Shown here: positions 24,555 to 37,500 of the stretch, piece after piece
Layout: each line of letters starts with the position of its first letter
How positions within the stretch are numbered: the stretch's first letter is position 1
Assembly (NCBI GenBank): GCA_036873755.1
Contig: JAVTVY010020422.1
Location: 1-64,000 of the forward strand
DNA: 64,000 nucleotides
Direction: 5' to 3'
From: Hanleya hanleyi
Lineage: Eukaryota > Mollusca > Polyplacophora > Lepidopleurida > Hanleyidae
The notes under the pieces: generated by a model
What the model saw: the letters and a program-made list of their open reading frames with translations, nothing else
Database searches by the model: none
What the model was told of the DNA's origin: nothing
Position numbers and translations under genes: made by a program

Positions 24555-25625
24555 CTTAACATAATCTAATACAGCGGATGGCACCCATATTGGATTATGC
24601 ACATCCATAAAACATAATACATGACTGTCCTCTCACTAAGGTCAAGGGACTCCCCAAGTTTGAAGTAGATCAGTTGAATCGTACTCCAGCTATTGTCCGG
24701 ACAAGATCAAACTGCTTAAAATCCAATGAAATCCAGTATGGGCGATGGTGGCCATATTGGATTAAGCATGTCCTTGAAAAACAATCCTAATCCTCCTCTC
24801 AACAATGTCAAGGCACTCCCCAGGTATGAAGTAGATCGGTTGAATCGTTCTCGAGTTATTGTCCGACAAGATCCAACTGCTTATAATCCAATATGGCTGA
24901 CGGCGGCCATATTAGATTACGCACATTGCTGAAAAACAATCCCAACCGTCCTCTCACCAATGTCAAGGCACACCCAAAGTTTGAAGTTGATCGGTTAAAT
25001 CGTTCACGAGTTATTGTCCGGACAAGAAAATCTAAGATCCAATTGCTTATAATCCAATATGGCTGACGGCGGCCATATTAGATTACGCACATTGCTGAAA
25101 AACAATCCCAACCGTCCTCTCACCAATGTCAAGGCATACCCCAAGTTTGAAGTTGATCGGTTAAATTGTTCACGAGTTATTGTCCGGACAACAAAATCTA
25201 AGATCCAACTGCTTATAATCCAAAATGTCTGACGGCGGCCATATTTGATTACGCACATTGCTGAAAAACAATCCCAACCGCCCTCTCACCAATGTCAAGG
25301 CACACCCCAAGTTTGAAGTTGATCGGTTAAATCGTTCACGAGTTATTGTCCGGACAAGAAAATCTAAGATCGAACTGCTTATAATCCAAAATGGCTGACG
25401 GTGGCCATATTGGATTACGCACATTGCTGAAAAACAATCCCAACCGTCCTCTGGCCAATGTCAAGACACACCCCAAGTTTGAAGTTGATCGGTTGAATCA
25501 TTCATGAGTTATTGTCCGGACAAGAAAATCTTACGGAATTACGGAATCACGGAATTACGGAATCACGGAATTACGGACACCGGTGTTTCTAAGTCCCCCC
25601 CCTACTAAGTAGCGGGGGACAAAAA
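24555..25625. repeat. 166 bp tandem satellite with CGGAATTA tail and hairpin
   Basis: About six units with a 166 bp period, most similar between 24900 and 25500. Phrases are ATGGCTGACGGCGGCCATAT, GTTGATCGGTTAAATCG and GAGTTATTGTCCGGACAAG. The array ends in ACGGAATTACGGAATC repeats (25533-25575) and a hairpin (GTCCCCCCCC...GCGGGGGAC, about 25591-25620). The ending resembles the pearl-like elements above. Open minus-strand frames spaced 166 bp apart are repeat artefacts. Confidence 0.75.
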
Positions 25626-27125
25626 TAATGCAATCCATCATTATGACCTCACCTGTGAAAAACATCTTCACATTTTTCATTACATGTATGACTAAAAGAA
25701 GCTGTGAAAGATGCTTCAATTTATAGCTGAACATGCAAGTGAGTACAGGAAGGTAGAATATTTGACCACGAAGAAAATATTTGGACACGGGCACTTATCT
25801 TTCAACCCCAGATTGGGATTCAAAATACTAAAATAATCAATAGCCTATATCAATCTGTGCTTATGTGAAAACAAACAAAAATTACTGACCACAACAATTC
25901 TGCATAAACAAATAAGGAGAAAAATCATCAGAAACTGACATTTTTGGCTGCACAGAGTATTGGAGATGTCAAACCATGCAAAGAGACATAAAGCAGAACC
26001 TGCTGGGAAAATATGGAATTTCCTCATGGAGTATATCTCGCATTTACCCCCAATGTCAAGATATCACATGCAGCCATCCCCAGCAACGACCAAGTGTTCA
26101 CTGCTGGCCGACTGATGTAAAACAAATTCCTTGACAACAGATATTGAGTGTAAATTAACAGATTCTGCTTCAAAGCTGAAAACTTACTTTCGAAAAATGC
26201 ATTCACTCCAACATCACAACAGATCGATTGGTCCGTATTGTCGACCCCACCACGACCGAACCGACTGCAGTCAGCCAGGCAGATGATGATTTCAGTCATT
26301 GTTCCTTTTGGCAGGGAGGACCACAATTCCCTACTTTCAGTACATTGCTAATGCTCCTAAATTAAGTCTGGACCATTGACAGTTTTTTCCACAAGTCACA
26401 GCTGTCAGCATCAATTTCCAATGTCAGAAGAGAAGGCTTAACTGTATTTTTATAAATACTTTAAAAAATACATAATAAAGAAAATTAGCGAACATTTATA
26501 TTCATCACTACTGTAGTGTAACAAGACATAATGTTCAGTCATCACTGGGTAAATGTTAACAGTTAAGGTACATGTGTGTTATATATAAAGTGTAATTGTC
26601 GGTTCTCTCATTAAAACATAACCTATGGATACCCAAACTTTCTAAATGTTCTAGTTAATACACTAATACTGCTAAGAGAGAGTGTAAACTGGTTAAACAC
26701 TATGTTAAATGTTGACTGTCATAATCTTAGACAAAGGGGTATAACATTTAGAAGAGCTGAGATGTGCAGAAGTTGTAATCTGCCGGTCAAAAAATCATCC
26801 CACCATCAGCCTCAGGAATTCATGGACATGGACATCTTTGTGGTTCCCTGATGAAAAGAAAAATGAAATACTGATAATAATTGTCGCAATTAATACAAGA
26901 CCTGCACATCATGGAGACATGTTGGAGAAAACTTTGAATTACGTAAGTTTTGCCTAAAAAATTGAAGTTATATTTGTAGACATTGCGCACAATTGTGTGC
27001 TAATTTATTTGCATGCACATGATTTTCAGACTTGAAAATTGAGTTTTATCATTTTCCAGAGCTTTGTCGAATTTATTTGAGCACAAACGGCACGATGAAA
27101 GTTCTGTTTAGCAAGATTTGAAAAT
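25626..27125. other. Intergenic DNA, no gene seen
   Basis: No exon recognised. The minus frame at 26024-26326 has cysteines but no family signal. Confidence 0.35.
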
Positions 27126-27126
27126 T

Positions 27127-27290
27127 GTGTGAGTGTCTATGATTTAACGTCGCTTTCAGCAATCTTTCAGTCATATCACAAAGTTTGGGTCTTATTACTT
27201 TTCACACCCGGGAACCCCATGGGTGCCACAGTTATGTTGCCTCTGACAACAAGCTGTCTGAGGAGTTGAGGCCCTTATATGGCACAATAA
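27127..27290 (+). repeat. SINE-like dispersed repeat, copy 1
   Basis: Contains GATTTAACGTCGCTTTCAGC, ACCCGGGAACCCCATGGGTG and AAGCTGTCTGAGGAGTTGAG. A longer relative is at 28705-28965 and fragments are near 29325, 30360 and 39230. The arrangement matches abundant mollusc SINE-type repeats; the exact family is not assigned. Confidence 0.5.
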
Positions 27291-28086
27291 AATGCCGCCA
27301 GAAACTCCCGGTTGCAGACTATATACAGTTACTCATTTCAGGTTAGAATGACACTTGCATATTGTATTGGGGTATAGTAACTTTTGACACTACATATATT
27401 CAGATTAGGCAAGTGAGACCAGTTTTTGTCAGAAGTGATTACCTTAGATTGGAACCCAGCTAACGGGTTAATTTTGATGCAGGGAAATAAACCTGATGAT
27501 TGTCGAGTCGTGCAAGAACTGACTCCTATGAATAATGCCTGCTCTTTTTACCATACTCCTGATTGATGTATGAAACAAATTATTCACCCCCCCCTTCAAA
27601 AAATATAATCATCCCATCTGTAAGTAGAGGTAGAGAAATATGGACAATTTCTTTGGTTTACGAGCAGTTTTGAGTAATCCCGCTGAGGAGTTGATGCACT
27701 CACGCACATAGGCCTACAGGCGCAAACCAGTATGCCGGACAGCCAATATAAACACCAGCTAGTTTATTGCAAGAGAGAAGCCGGTTAACTGTTTCAGTGA
27801 TGCTGGCAAGGCATCATAATGTACGTTCCTATCTTCAAGTCTGTATTGTCGAAATACTTCAGACCAGTGGTGAATCTAGCACACAGGTCACCGGAGCTAT
27901 ATTTACCCCGCTTCAGACAAAATCGTCCAAAGAAAAAGCGAGATCACGGTCACATGGTCGCCCAATGTTTTTCCATCCACCACAGTCGATTGTAATTCGG
28001 GGCGAGTAACTAGGTTATCTCCCTTTACAGTAGCTCTTGTCGCAAAGCACTCACTCATCGAGCTTAATTTTGAAGTTTACAACATT

Positions 28087-28092
28087 TTTATT
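28087..28092 (-). promoter_or_regulatory. Possible poly(A) signal of the scramblase gene
   Basis: AATAAA on the minus strand, about 425 nt past the scramblase stop codon. Position and strand fit, but other sites are possible and no transcript evidence exists here. Confidence 0.3.
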
Positions 28093-28334
28093 TGTAATAA
28101 AGGTGAGCTTCAACAGATGTAATTCTAAATCAGATAGCATTCAATTTATGAACAGATCCTGTTTCATCGCAATAAGAGATTCTGGACGCTAATGAATATG
28201 CAAACATGCGACTTTGCAAGCAAATTTTGTTTTGTGAACAACAACATAGGGCCTGAATCACAAGCTCTCCTTTCACCTCAAACTCTTCCCACTTTCCAGA
28301 CACATTCAAAAAGGGTCTTCAGCACGATAAATTC

Positions 28335-28469
28335 GTTACACGGTTTGTCAGTGACAATATAAATTTTAATGACCCCAAACATTTCTGTATTGAGTCGCCG
28401 AGCCCAATATAAATTTTACTGAGCCCATATATTTCCGTATTGGGTCACTCGTCAGACAAACCGTGTAAC
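28335..28469. mobile_element. 135 bp MITE-like inverted repeat
   Basis: Perfect 15 bp terminal inverted repeats GTTACACGGTTTGTC and GACAAACCGTGTAAC. The interior holds two similar CAATATAAATTTTA segments. It lies just 3' of the scramblase stop codon and so is probably in its 3' UTR. Confidence 0.65.
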
Positions 28470-28516
28470 TAACAGTACTGGTACAGAACCAAAGTAACAA
28501 AGGAATTACCAACCTT

Positions 28517-28573
28517 TTAGTGGTGATGATGGTGTTTGCCTTTCTTAGTCCCTTGTTCGAAAAACATGAAATC
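28517..28573 (-). CDS. PLSCR: Scramblase coding exon 7 and stop
   Basis: Acceptor CTTTCAG; starts with DFMFFE, the conserved family C-terminus, then a lysine/histidine tail of five His and TAA at 28519-28517. Confidence 0.88.
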   Translation of the reverse strand, partial: DFMFFEQGTKKGKHHHHH

Positions 28574-31500
28574 CTGAAAGTATACAAAGACAAATACATC
28601 TGAATACAAAATACCAACTGATGTGAAAGATGTAATCAAATTTGTCCACATATTAGGAGTCCCCATTTTGACCTGTCAAAGAGAGAGTTTGTATGCAGGT
28701 TCTGGCAAGAATGAGTGAGTGAATGAATACGATTTAACGTCACTTTCAACTATATTTCAGTTATATCACGACGTTGGGTCATATTGCTTTTCACACTCAG
28801 GAATCCCACAGGTAGGGTCCTATTCCTTATTAAACATGGGAACCCCATGGGTGGGATCCTATTCCTTTTCACACCCGGGAATCGTAACGGGTGCCCCAGT
28901 TTAGTCGCCTCTTACGACAAGCTGTCTGAGGAGCTGAGGCCTATTCTAACCATGACCTGGGGTAAGTGTGCACAACGACATTCCAGGTCAACCCCACAGG
29001 GCATTCTGTCAAGAAGACAATTTTTCCCTCTACTTACGAAACAGTTGTTGTAAGGCCAAAATAAATAAGTCTTTGTTTCTGGTCATCACATACATCGTTA
29101 TGAAACACGACATGCATATCAATGCTTTTTGCCCATTTTTCCGCAAAGTTACCTCTGTTCATCCCGTTCTCCCACTATCAGAGTTTGTAGCCTCCTAAAC
29201 TGTTGGTGTAAGATCAAAAACGAACGTGGCGAGCACGTGCATTGAGTTTTTATTAATTTTGATCAAGACAGGAAGAATTTATTGGCATATGAGAGAGATG
29301 GAGAATGCAGCCAGGAGAATGAACAAGGTAAGTGAGTGAATAGAATTTAACGTTGCTTTCAACAAGATTTCAGCTAAATCTACAAACCATTCAAGCTTAA
29401 GGTGTGTATACTTTGAGTTTCAACACAGACACACTGTTCCAATGTGCATGTTTCATCAAAATCGGAGAAATTAAATGCAAGATTCAAATTGACTGGACAC
29501 TTATGAGTTATCATCTCCCCGATTTTGGTGAAACATGTTGAAACTCAACGTATACACACCTTAAGCTTGAATCAAGCATTGGAAAGTGCATACAAAGTTT
29601 GAAATATATGTATTAAGGCAGTGTGATGTCATTGGACCTAGATATGATTGCAACAGACCACCATAGAATACCATGCTTTATTTGCAGTTTACTCTGTGCA
29701 ATAAAATCGTAAAAATTTGCAGTTTACTCTGTGCAATAAAATCGTAAAAAATTACAATAAATATTTTCCCACGCTGTTTGCAATGGTATTTCATTTGATG
29801 GAAACTTTACTTGAGGGTTTACGATCACTTTAATGAAACAGTGAACCCTCATTATTATAACGACATAGTTTACAGACACAAATGTACCTAATAACACTTA
29901 TTCTCTGTTCATTATAACAACAAATTTAACTGGGACAAATGTGATCGTTATAAAGACGGTTACTTTGGGCTCGCCGGCTTTGAACTCTGAAATCTACCTC
30001 AATTTTGGTACGAGACAGATCGTCTCCGTTCAAAAAATTACAATTGAAGATACAGGCATACAGACGATTTAAGTGTGTGTCAACATGGTGCTCATGTTAG
30101 AATGACTCGACCCATCTCAAACTAAGAGCTATCGATCAGACTTTACAGAATACGCCCTGCCAACGATAATGTTTGGTATATACATGTATTGTCAAGAGGT
30201 TATTCATGGAAAAGTTCAACGAAGTTTGATGGTGAAACAATTAACTGATGTCCTCTGTCATTTCTGTTTATAGGGTATAATTTCATACAGGTCAAACAAT
30301 TTAGGTATCGTTATGAAGTTACGTTTATGAAAACATGCGATGATACGGGACCTCACTTGAATGATTGAGTATGATTTAACGTCGCTTTCAACAGTCTTCC
30401 TAATACTTTTCAAACCAGGACCCCAAGTTCGAGATCCTATTCCTTTCTACACCTGGGAACCATGGTGTGCGTTATATGCAGCAACATGCAACAAATTTGA
30501 TGAATTTTGAAAAAAACAAAACAGTTCTCTCGGCAGTAAAAAGAGAAACTTCTCTTCAGACAGTTAAAATATATTTTTAGAAGTTGATTATTTCATGAGG
30601 TTTCATAAAGTTTATCTTCTATGTCTGGCTACAATTTGCGTTGCGGATGGGTGCCTAAACTAAACTAAATAATAAATCAGGTCCTGTCATAATTCTATAC
30701 GTTTTACATTTTCTGCAGCCAAAAATGAACTTTGTCTCTGTTTCTCGCTTCCCATTCATACACGGGCCACGGAACCGGGGGGCTAGACAGCCACTTTTTG
30801 AGACCGCAATGCTATAAGTCCTATCGTAGATAGCACCAGTCCAGCGTTTAACATGGCCGATATAGAGTGCTCCACAGCTTTTGATACAGGTATTAAAAAA
30901 AATACACTAATTGGATTTTTATCAGCTGTCTATACCAACATGCTTCAAGAGGTCAAACGATCACATTCTTGTCCAGTTTGTTAGGTCAAGTGTATACAGT
31001 CCACACCTTTAACAAAAGCCAGATCAAACTGGATCAGATGAATGAAGTTGTTGTTGCATACATGTAAACATGGCCAGATGCCAAATATTAAAGTTGATCT
31101 TGGCTGTGGGGGATATTTACAAAGAAGATTAAATCACAAAACTGGGTGTAAATATGTAATCACTCATCGGAAATAGTACATAAGATATGAAAAGTAATCC
31201 CTTGTCGGCAAACAATGACTTGCCATTGGCTTAATTGCCAAACAATATTAATGACTTAGACTTGAGCTAACAAATTCCAAGTACATGTATAGGTTAATCA
31301 AGTACAAATAAGGCTATACAGTCACAAGTGAGGTTACATAGATCATGAGCCCTGACATATTGACATATCCAGAGATCTAAGTGGCTATTAAATCAGGTGC
31401 TGTCAATTATCATATATAATAGGTATACATACTGGGCATGTCCCAATTTCATACCCATCAATGACAAGAATCTCGAGGCTACAGAGAGTATTGGGCTGTC

Positions 31501-34500
31501 CCAGACAAATAGACATGGGTGGATGTGGAGCACTTTCACATTTTCTTTTCTACGGGTGGATAAATTAAGGATAAATAGTAAGGAAATTACAAGAATATTT
31601 CATATGGGCCGGATAGGCAGATGGAGCAAATGTGATTACGTGTTGTTGCAGTTTCAGGACACAATAATGACACGGTAGGATGTCACATCAACACCTTACA
31701 GATTACTTTGCATCTTCATAATTTTTATGTCACAGTGAGGTGACAGCTAGGTTTATGAAGAATTTGTGCGCAAATCGATGACAAAACATTTGGCACCAAT
31801 TCTCATTGAATAATTTGTACCAGACGTCAACCAAACATAGTTTGGTTGGTTCAGTACTCTAGACCAGTTCTGATTCAGGTTTTGGTGAACAGAATTTTCA
31901 CAGTGAAACGTTAGTCGTGAGTCAGGAATAGAAATGAAAAGTCAAACTCGAGTTTAGCCTCTTAAAGGGAAACCTCATTGTGACAAGGACTGATTCTAGA
32001 TCTACGGGTTGTCTGTACTGGCGATATTGGTCTTGGTGAAGTCCTCCGTGGACTGCAGTCAGCATTATTTCATATCAAATTTAATAATTCGAGTAATTCA
32101 TATTATTTGTTTATGTAATTCAAAATAGGTACTTTTTTTTTAAATGAAGTTGAATTTTACATTACATGTATTCTGACAAAAAAAAAGATGGAATCCTCAC
32201 CCCCACCATTTATTTAAATTTTTATAGGGTCAGCAAATACAAGCCATGTAACAAATAAAAAATGGCCTAAATATTCAGTACTAAGAAATAAGCAGTACTC
32301 ACAATCAAGAAGACTGCCCCTAACATAACAGCCTTGATGTTCACATCCAGGTCCATGGGGAAAGAGATGCCAAAGTTGTCAGCATCCGTGAAGTACTCCT
32401 TCGTCAGTCCTGACCATTGCTTAGTGATCCTCCCAACTCTGCTTCCATCGCCTGACAATACCTGCAAACAAGGGCAGACAATTCTCACTATTCACCATTC
32501 CTATAGATAGAAGAGTTTGAATGCATTTCTGTGCACATCCATTCCACAAAAATGTTCATGGTTACCTTGACAACAGGGGTTACCATGGAGTTGTCCCTGC
32601 TTACCATGCAAATTGGTACCTATACTTACATCAAATTCTACGTCACCACAGATGCTCCACGTACAGCATGGTCCAGATATCTTGAGCACCGTGTCGTCAG
32701 CGGCATTTCTGATACTAAAACGTGGATAACACGGGCTACACTGCTGCCGGACATATCCGACGACGACACCAGGGGGAGCTTCTACTGCTACTTTCTACAA
32801 CATTAAATCAAGAAATCTGAGGTTATTCACTGTATTTCACATCAACTTAATATACACATTTGATTCGGTTGAGGAGTCTATTTTATTGACAATGAAAATG
32901 ACAATATGACACCACTGAAGTAGATTTGAAAATTTTAGCCATGAATAGCTGGTTTTACTTGAAAGTTGAATCCAATGTAATATGTATTCACTTAACAACT
33001 ATGAAAATGTTAATTGTTAAGAATTTGAAGGAGTTCTGACTATCTATGCCACAGGAAATTCCAAGTCAACGAAAAAAACAAAAACATGAGGCCTACCCTA
33101 AAATCATTTAAGATTAGGTATAGGGTTACCGGTACTTGAAACACCCAACATTTTTTTTGGACGGCCTATGTTCGGAGTGCAATACCTATAGTAGATCCTC
33201 TAATAATTCAATCGCAGAAAGTGAATTCCCGCCATAAAATCAGGGAGTGATCAAATTTATTAGAACAGGAAGTTGATAAAATGGTTAAAACCTAAGCAGA
33301 TAGGCCAATATTTATTAGAAAAGCTGATTGAATTTTGTTCACAAAATGGATGTGATTGAATTTTGTCCAAAAAATTGGGGATGACTGAATTTTGTTCACA
33401 AAATGATTGAATTTCAGTGGGGTGATTTAATTATTAGGAAGTTTACTGTATGTAGTGAAATATTGTAATTTTCCACGCTCCAGCTATTATTTAAGCAGAA
33501 TAGATAACGTGATCCAACTGAATGGTTGAGCTCAAATATTAATGTGGGGAGATGCAATCAGGCAACATGTAGCTAAATACAATCATAGACCACGGAACAG
33601 ATGCTTCATTGGACAATTAATGTAACTCATTCCCTCCATTTACACTCTTCATATAAGTACTGGGGTGTGAACTTAACATTGCGTTCTGACATTGTCTGGG
33701 GGCGCAGGAGCATAACCAGACTGCATACATCAAGGACTGGTATGAATACGGGTAAATTTGACTCGATTGATACAGTGATGGTTTCTGGAAGTAATTATTG
33801 AAGTACACGTAATGGGAATATTGATTTGTGCATGGTGCTATGAGCGCTGTAATTATATTTAATCATATATACATGTATGAGTCATGAAACCATGGTTACC
33901 GAGAATAAAAGCCAGGGGTGTCGCTGGGGGGGGGGGGGGTCATTGGGTGTGGACAACCCCCCTCTCCATGCTCAACTGTAGGTTATTTCCCTGTCCTCCT
34001 TCCACAATACTGGGCTCTCTAATATTATGCACAGGAAATGACGCCCATGAAAGCTGACTGTAAAGATTTATATAAGCTTAGTATGCTGAGAATTGACCTA
34101 CTACTGGAGCGAGAATTAGCATTTACATGTATGTGTAAAATGACGGGTGTACTATACCATGGCACCATTTGGTGATAAATATTATTGATAAATTTAACAG
34201 ATGCTTGATATGGTCGTACAATACAGCACGATCATTAATTCTGCATCTACATGTATATTCCAGGGTTAGATGCAGGATTTCGCCAAAGTCCTTGTTTGAA
34301 AATAGCTTTGTCGTTATTTGAAAAAAACTAATTTTGCAAAATGGCTAATATCACTCAAATGGTGTTGAACATGCCAAAATATTGTCAGTTTGTGTTCTTT
34401 GAGTGTTTTACACAAACTACTGTGCCTTTCGCCCCTGATATTCACTCTAATCTATGAGTTTTCTAAAATAAAGTCATTTGATTTTGTGGAAAAATGGTCA

Positions 34501-37500
34501 TTTGATTTTATAGTTGACACTGTGACACCCTGTATCTAACTCTGTATTCTTATAGTGAGAGATGATTTCTGCAAATCATTCTACATTGATCATTTCTTTA
34601 ACATTTTTATTTAACAAAATTAGACATTTTTAAAAACACTACTGCATATAAATGTATTACTTTGTCAAACAAAAAATTTTCTTTATCAGATACATGTAAC
34701 CATGATAACAGAATCGAAGTGTGCTAAATTCTTTAATAATTGAATCACCCTATTGAAATTTGATCACTCTCAATTTACTGATCAAACCTGATTTTAAATT
34801 TATTGCCCCTATCTTACAGACGAGAAGTGAATGATATTTTATTTGTGGTCAAATGTTGTTTTGGTGAATATGATCTTAATGTAAACAATTTTATCTCATT
34901 TATAACTGATGATGATTTTCTAATGAGAATGCCACGTTTTAAGACAAACTTTTAGACACTCCTATTTTAATCGAATTTACTATATTTGGAAGTGTATATC
35001 CTTTAACCAGTTTTCATATTCATCTGCCAATTGTTTTAAGACCTTCATACACCGTCTTTACCATGATTTCTTTATAAGTAATTTCGTATCTGACAATCCT
35101 TGTTCTTGGGTCATCAAGTGCAATTGTTCGCGGTGTCGGTTACGATGAAGAAGCTGACACGCAATTTCATATTTATATATCTTTACTTATTATATAATTC
35201 TACTGTGTTGTTATTGTACTTGTTATAGAGAGGTTGCGTCCTATAGGTGTTGCATCTGTGCAACCTACCCAGGCAACATACCAAAATCAATAAATGAATA
35301 AATCATTCAAATAAATTAAAAATAAAATATATTGGCTTATCTGCATGATTTTAAACCATTTTGTCAACTTCCTGTTATAATAAATTTGATCACCCCCCCC
35401 GCCCCCTGATTTTATGGTTGGAAATTTCACTTCCTGTGATCAAATTATCAGAGGATTTACCGTAAAGCAGCCCACCCCTTCTTTACCCTCGATCATGTCG
35501 ATCCATAAACTTATTTATGCTTCGAATGATGTGTCGCATCAATTGGCTAAACATACATGTACCAGTACATTTAGCTGATCAATACTAACTCCACAGGTCT
35601 TCCAATGACTACATAAAATCACTGTAAACTGAATATGCTGAATGGTAACTGTCAAAGCTGTTCCATAGGCAGACATATCATTCTCATGGGACCAGATTGA
35701 ATACCTCCTCCTGTCAGGTATACCCTCTGATTGCAATGGGGCTAAAATGTGGCAAACTGAACCTGTGTATGCATGGACCAGGGCCAGGCTAGTTACCATG
35801 GTTACTATTAAGGCAATGGAATGTGTTCAGGATATGCCACAGCTAAATTGCAACACGTTAATTTTACCATTTGCTTTGATGCATTTTCTATCTCTCTCGT
35901 ATATATCTACATGCTTCCTGTGTCAATCAAAATCAATGCAAACCGAGTGTGCCTGCTCATCAAGTTTTCTGGCTCAATGCAGTCAGAAGGTGTACGTTAC
36001 ACCAACAATTTAGAAGGTAACAGACAGTAGCAATGGGAGACTTTGCTGCAGATTTATTTCACTCCAAAGTTTTAATGTGACTCCTTAATCCTCAAAGCCA
36101 TGCATGCTACACCCACGGATGATAAACAGCTCTCTTTTCAATGGGGCTTATTACCAATGTATCAGTTCCACTCGCATCAAATGGACTAAAATCTCATTCT
36201 AAATTTCAGAACCCTTTGCATTAACCCTGGTCAAATCTCCAAATGAGAATATTAGTTGCAAAGCTCGCAGGTCCCCCACTGGGCAGCCTCTCTGAAAGGA
36301 CCTGTTACCATCACTACCGGTACTGATATTCTCTCGACAAACCTCGGATATGATGCATCATATGTGTTTTAAGAGTTCAAGTGTCGAGTTGTCCAAATAT
36401 CGTTCAGGGGGATATATATTACATCTAGGTCAAGTTGTCCTTTAGATACTGAGCTCACAACCAAATATGACTGTTATTTACATTTCGACCTCAGTGACCT
36501 TAAAACTAGGTTAATGTCAGTACAGAGTGAACATGAACTAGAAACCCAAATAAGACAGCATTGTGCCAAATATCCAGTCTCCAGTTCCCTCTGTTCTTGA
36601 GATATTACATTCACAATGCTATTCACATTTTGATGTGTGACCTTTGAAAATAGGTCAAGGTCAGTCTGCAGTTAAGTTGACATATAGACTCAAGAATAAA
36701 TCTCATTTAGATATTGCATTCACAATGCTTTTCACATTTTGACCTCGATGACATCAGAAAATAGGTCATTGTCAGTGTGGAATGAACTTGATCCAGAGGC
36801 TCTTACGAGTCAAAATTGTGACAAAGATTAAGCTTCTAGGTCCAGAAGTCTCACAAGCAAATAAGACACCATTCACATTCTGACCACTGCGACCTTTGGA
36901 AATTCGTCAAGGTTAGTATGGAGTGAACTTGACCTACATTTAATGATGTTCATAAGGAAGCATCCAGTTTCTAGCTCTCTTTGTTAATTGAATATTGTGT
37001 TCACAAGGCTATTCACATTTTGACCTGTGACCTTTGAAAACAGGTCAAGGTCAGTGCTGAGTAAACTAGACCTGGAGGCCTTCATAAGACCACATTGTGC
37101 CAAATATCAAGGCTCTAGCTCTATTCGCCCGATATATTGTATTCACAAGGGACGGTCACTACTATTCACATTTTGACCTCTGTGACCTTTACAAATGGGT
37201 CAGTCCTGGGTGAACTTGACAGAGGTCCCCATATGATAGCCGTGTACATGTACCATTGATCACGGCTATAGCCCTCTATTTTATTGAGATATTATCTTTC
37301 ATCAAAATTGCCAATGCATTGGAGAATGATATCGTAGAGATCGAGTGATATCTCTCGCATCACTCATGCAAACCAGAATCCATGACAGTGAACAGCTTTC
37401 ATAGATTTTACAAACAGGAGAGACTGTTACACCACACAAGCATGACAAGTACATGTATAGGGTTATCTATCTGCTTTACTGGATATTACTCAGAGTGACT

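Noticed and set aside
25004..25424. 84-codon minus-strand ORFs spaced 166 bp apart
   Set aside because: The spacing equals the satellite period; they are tandem repeat artefacts.
35539..35799. A further scramblase exon on the minus strand (LAPLQSEG...)
   Set aside because: Only a chance AP/Q likeness. Exons 4 and 5 already join in phase across this intron with the expected length.
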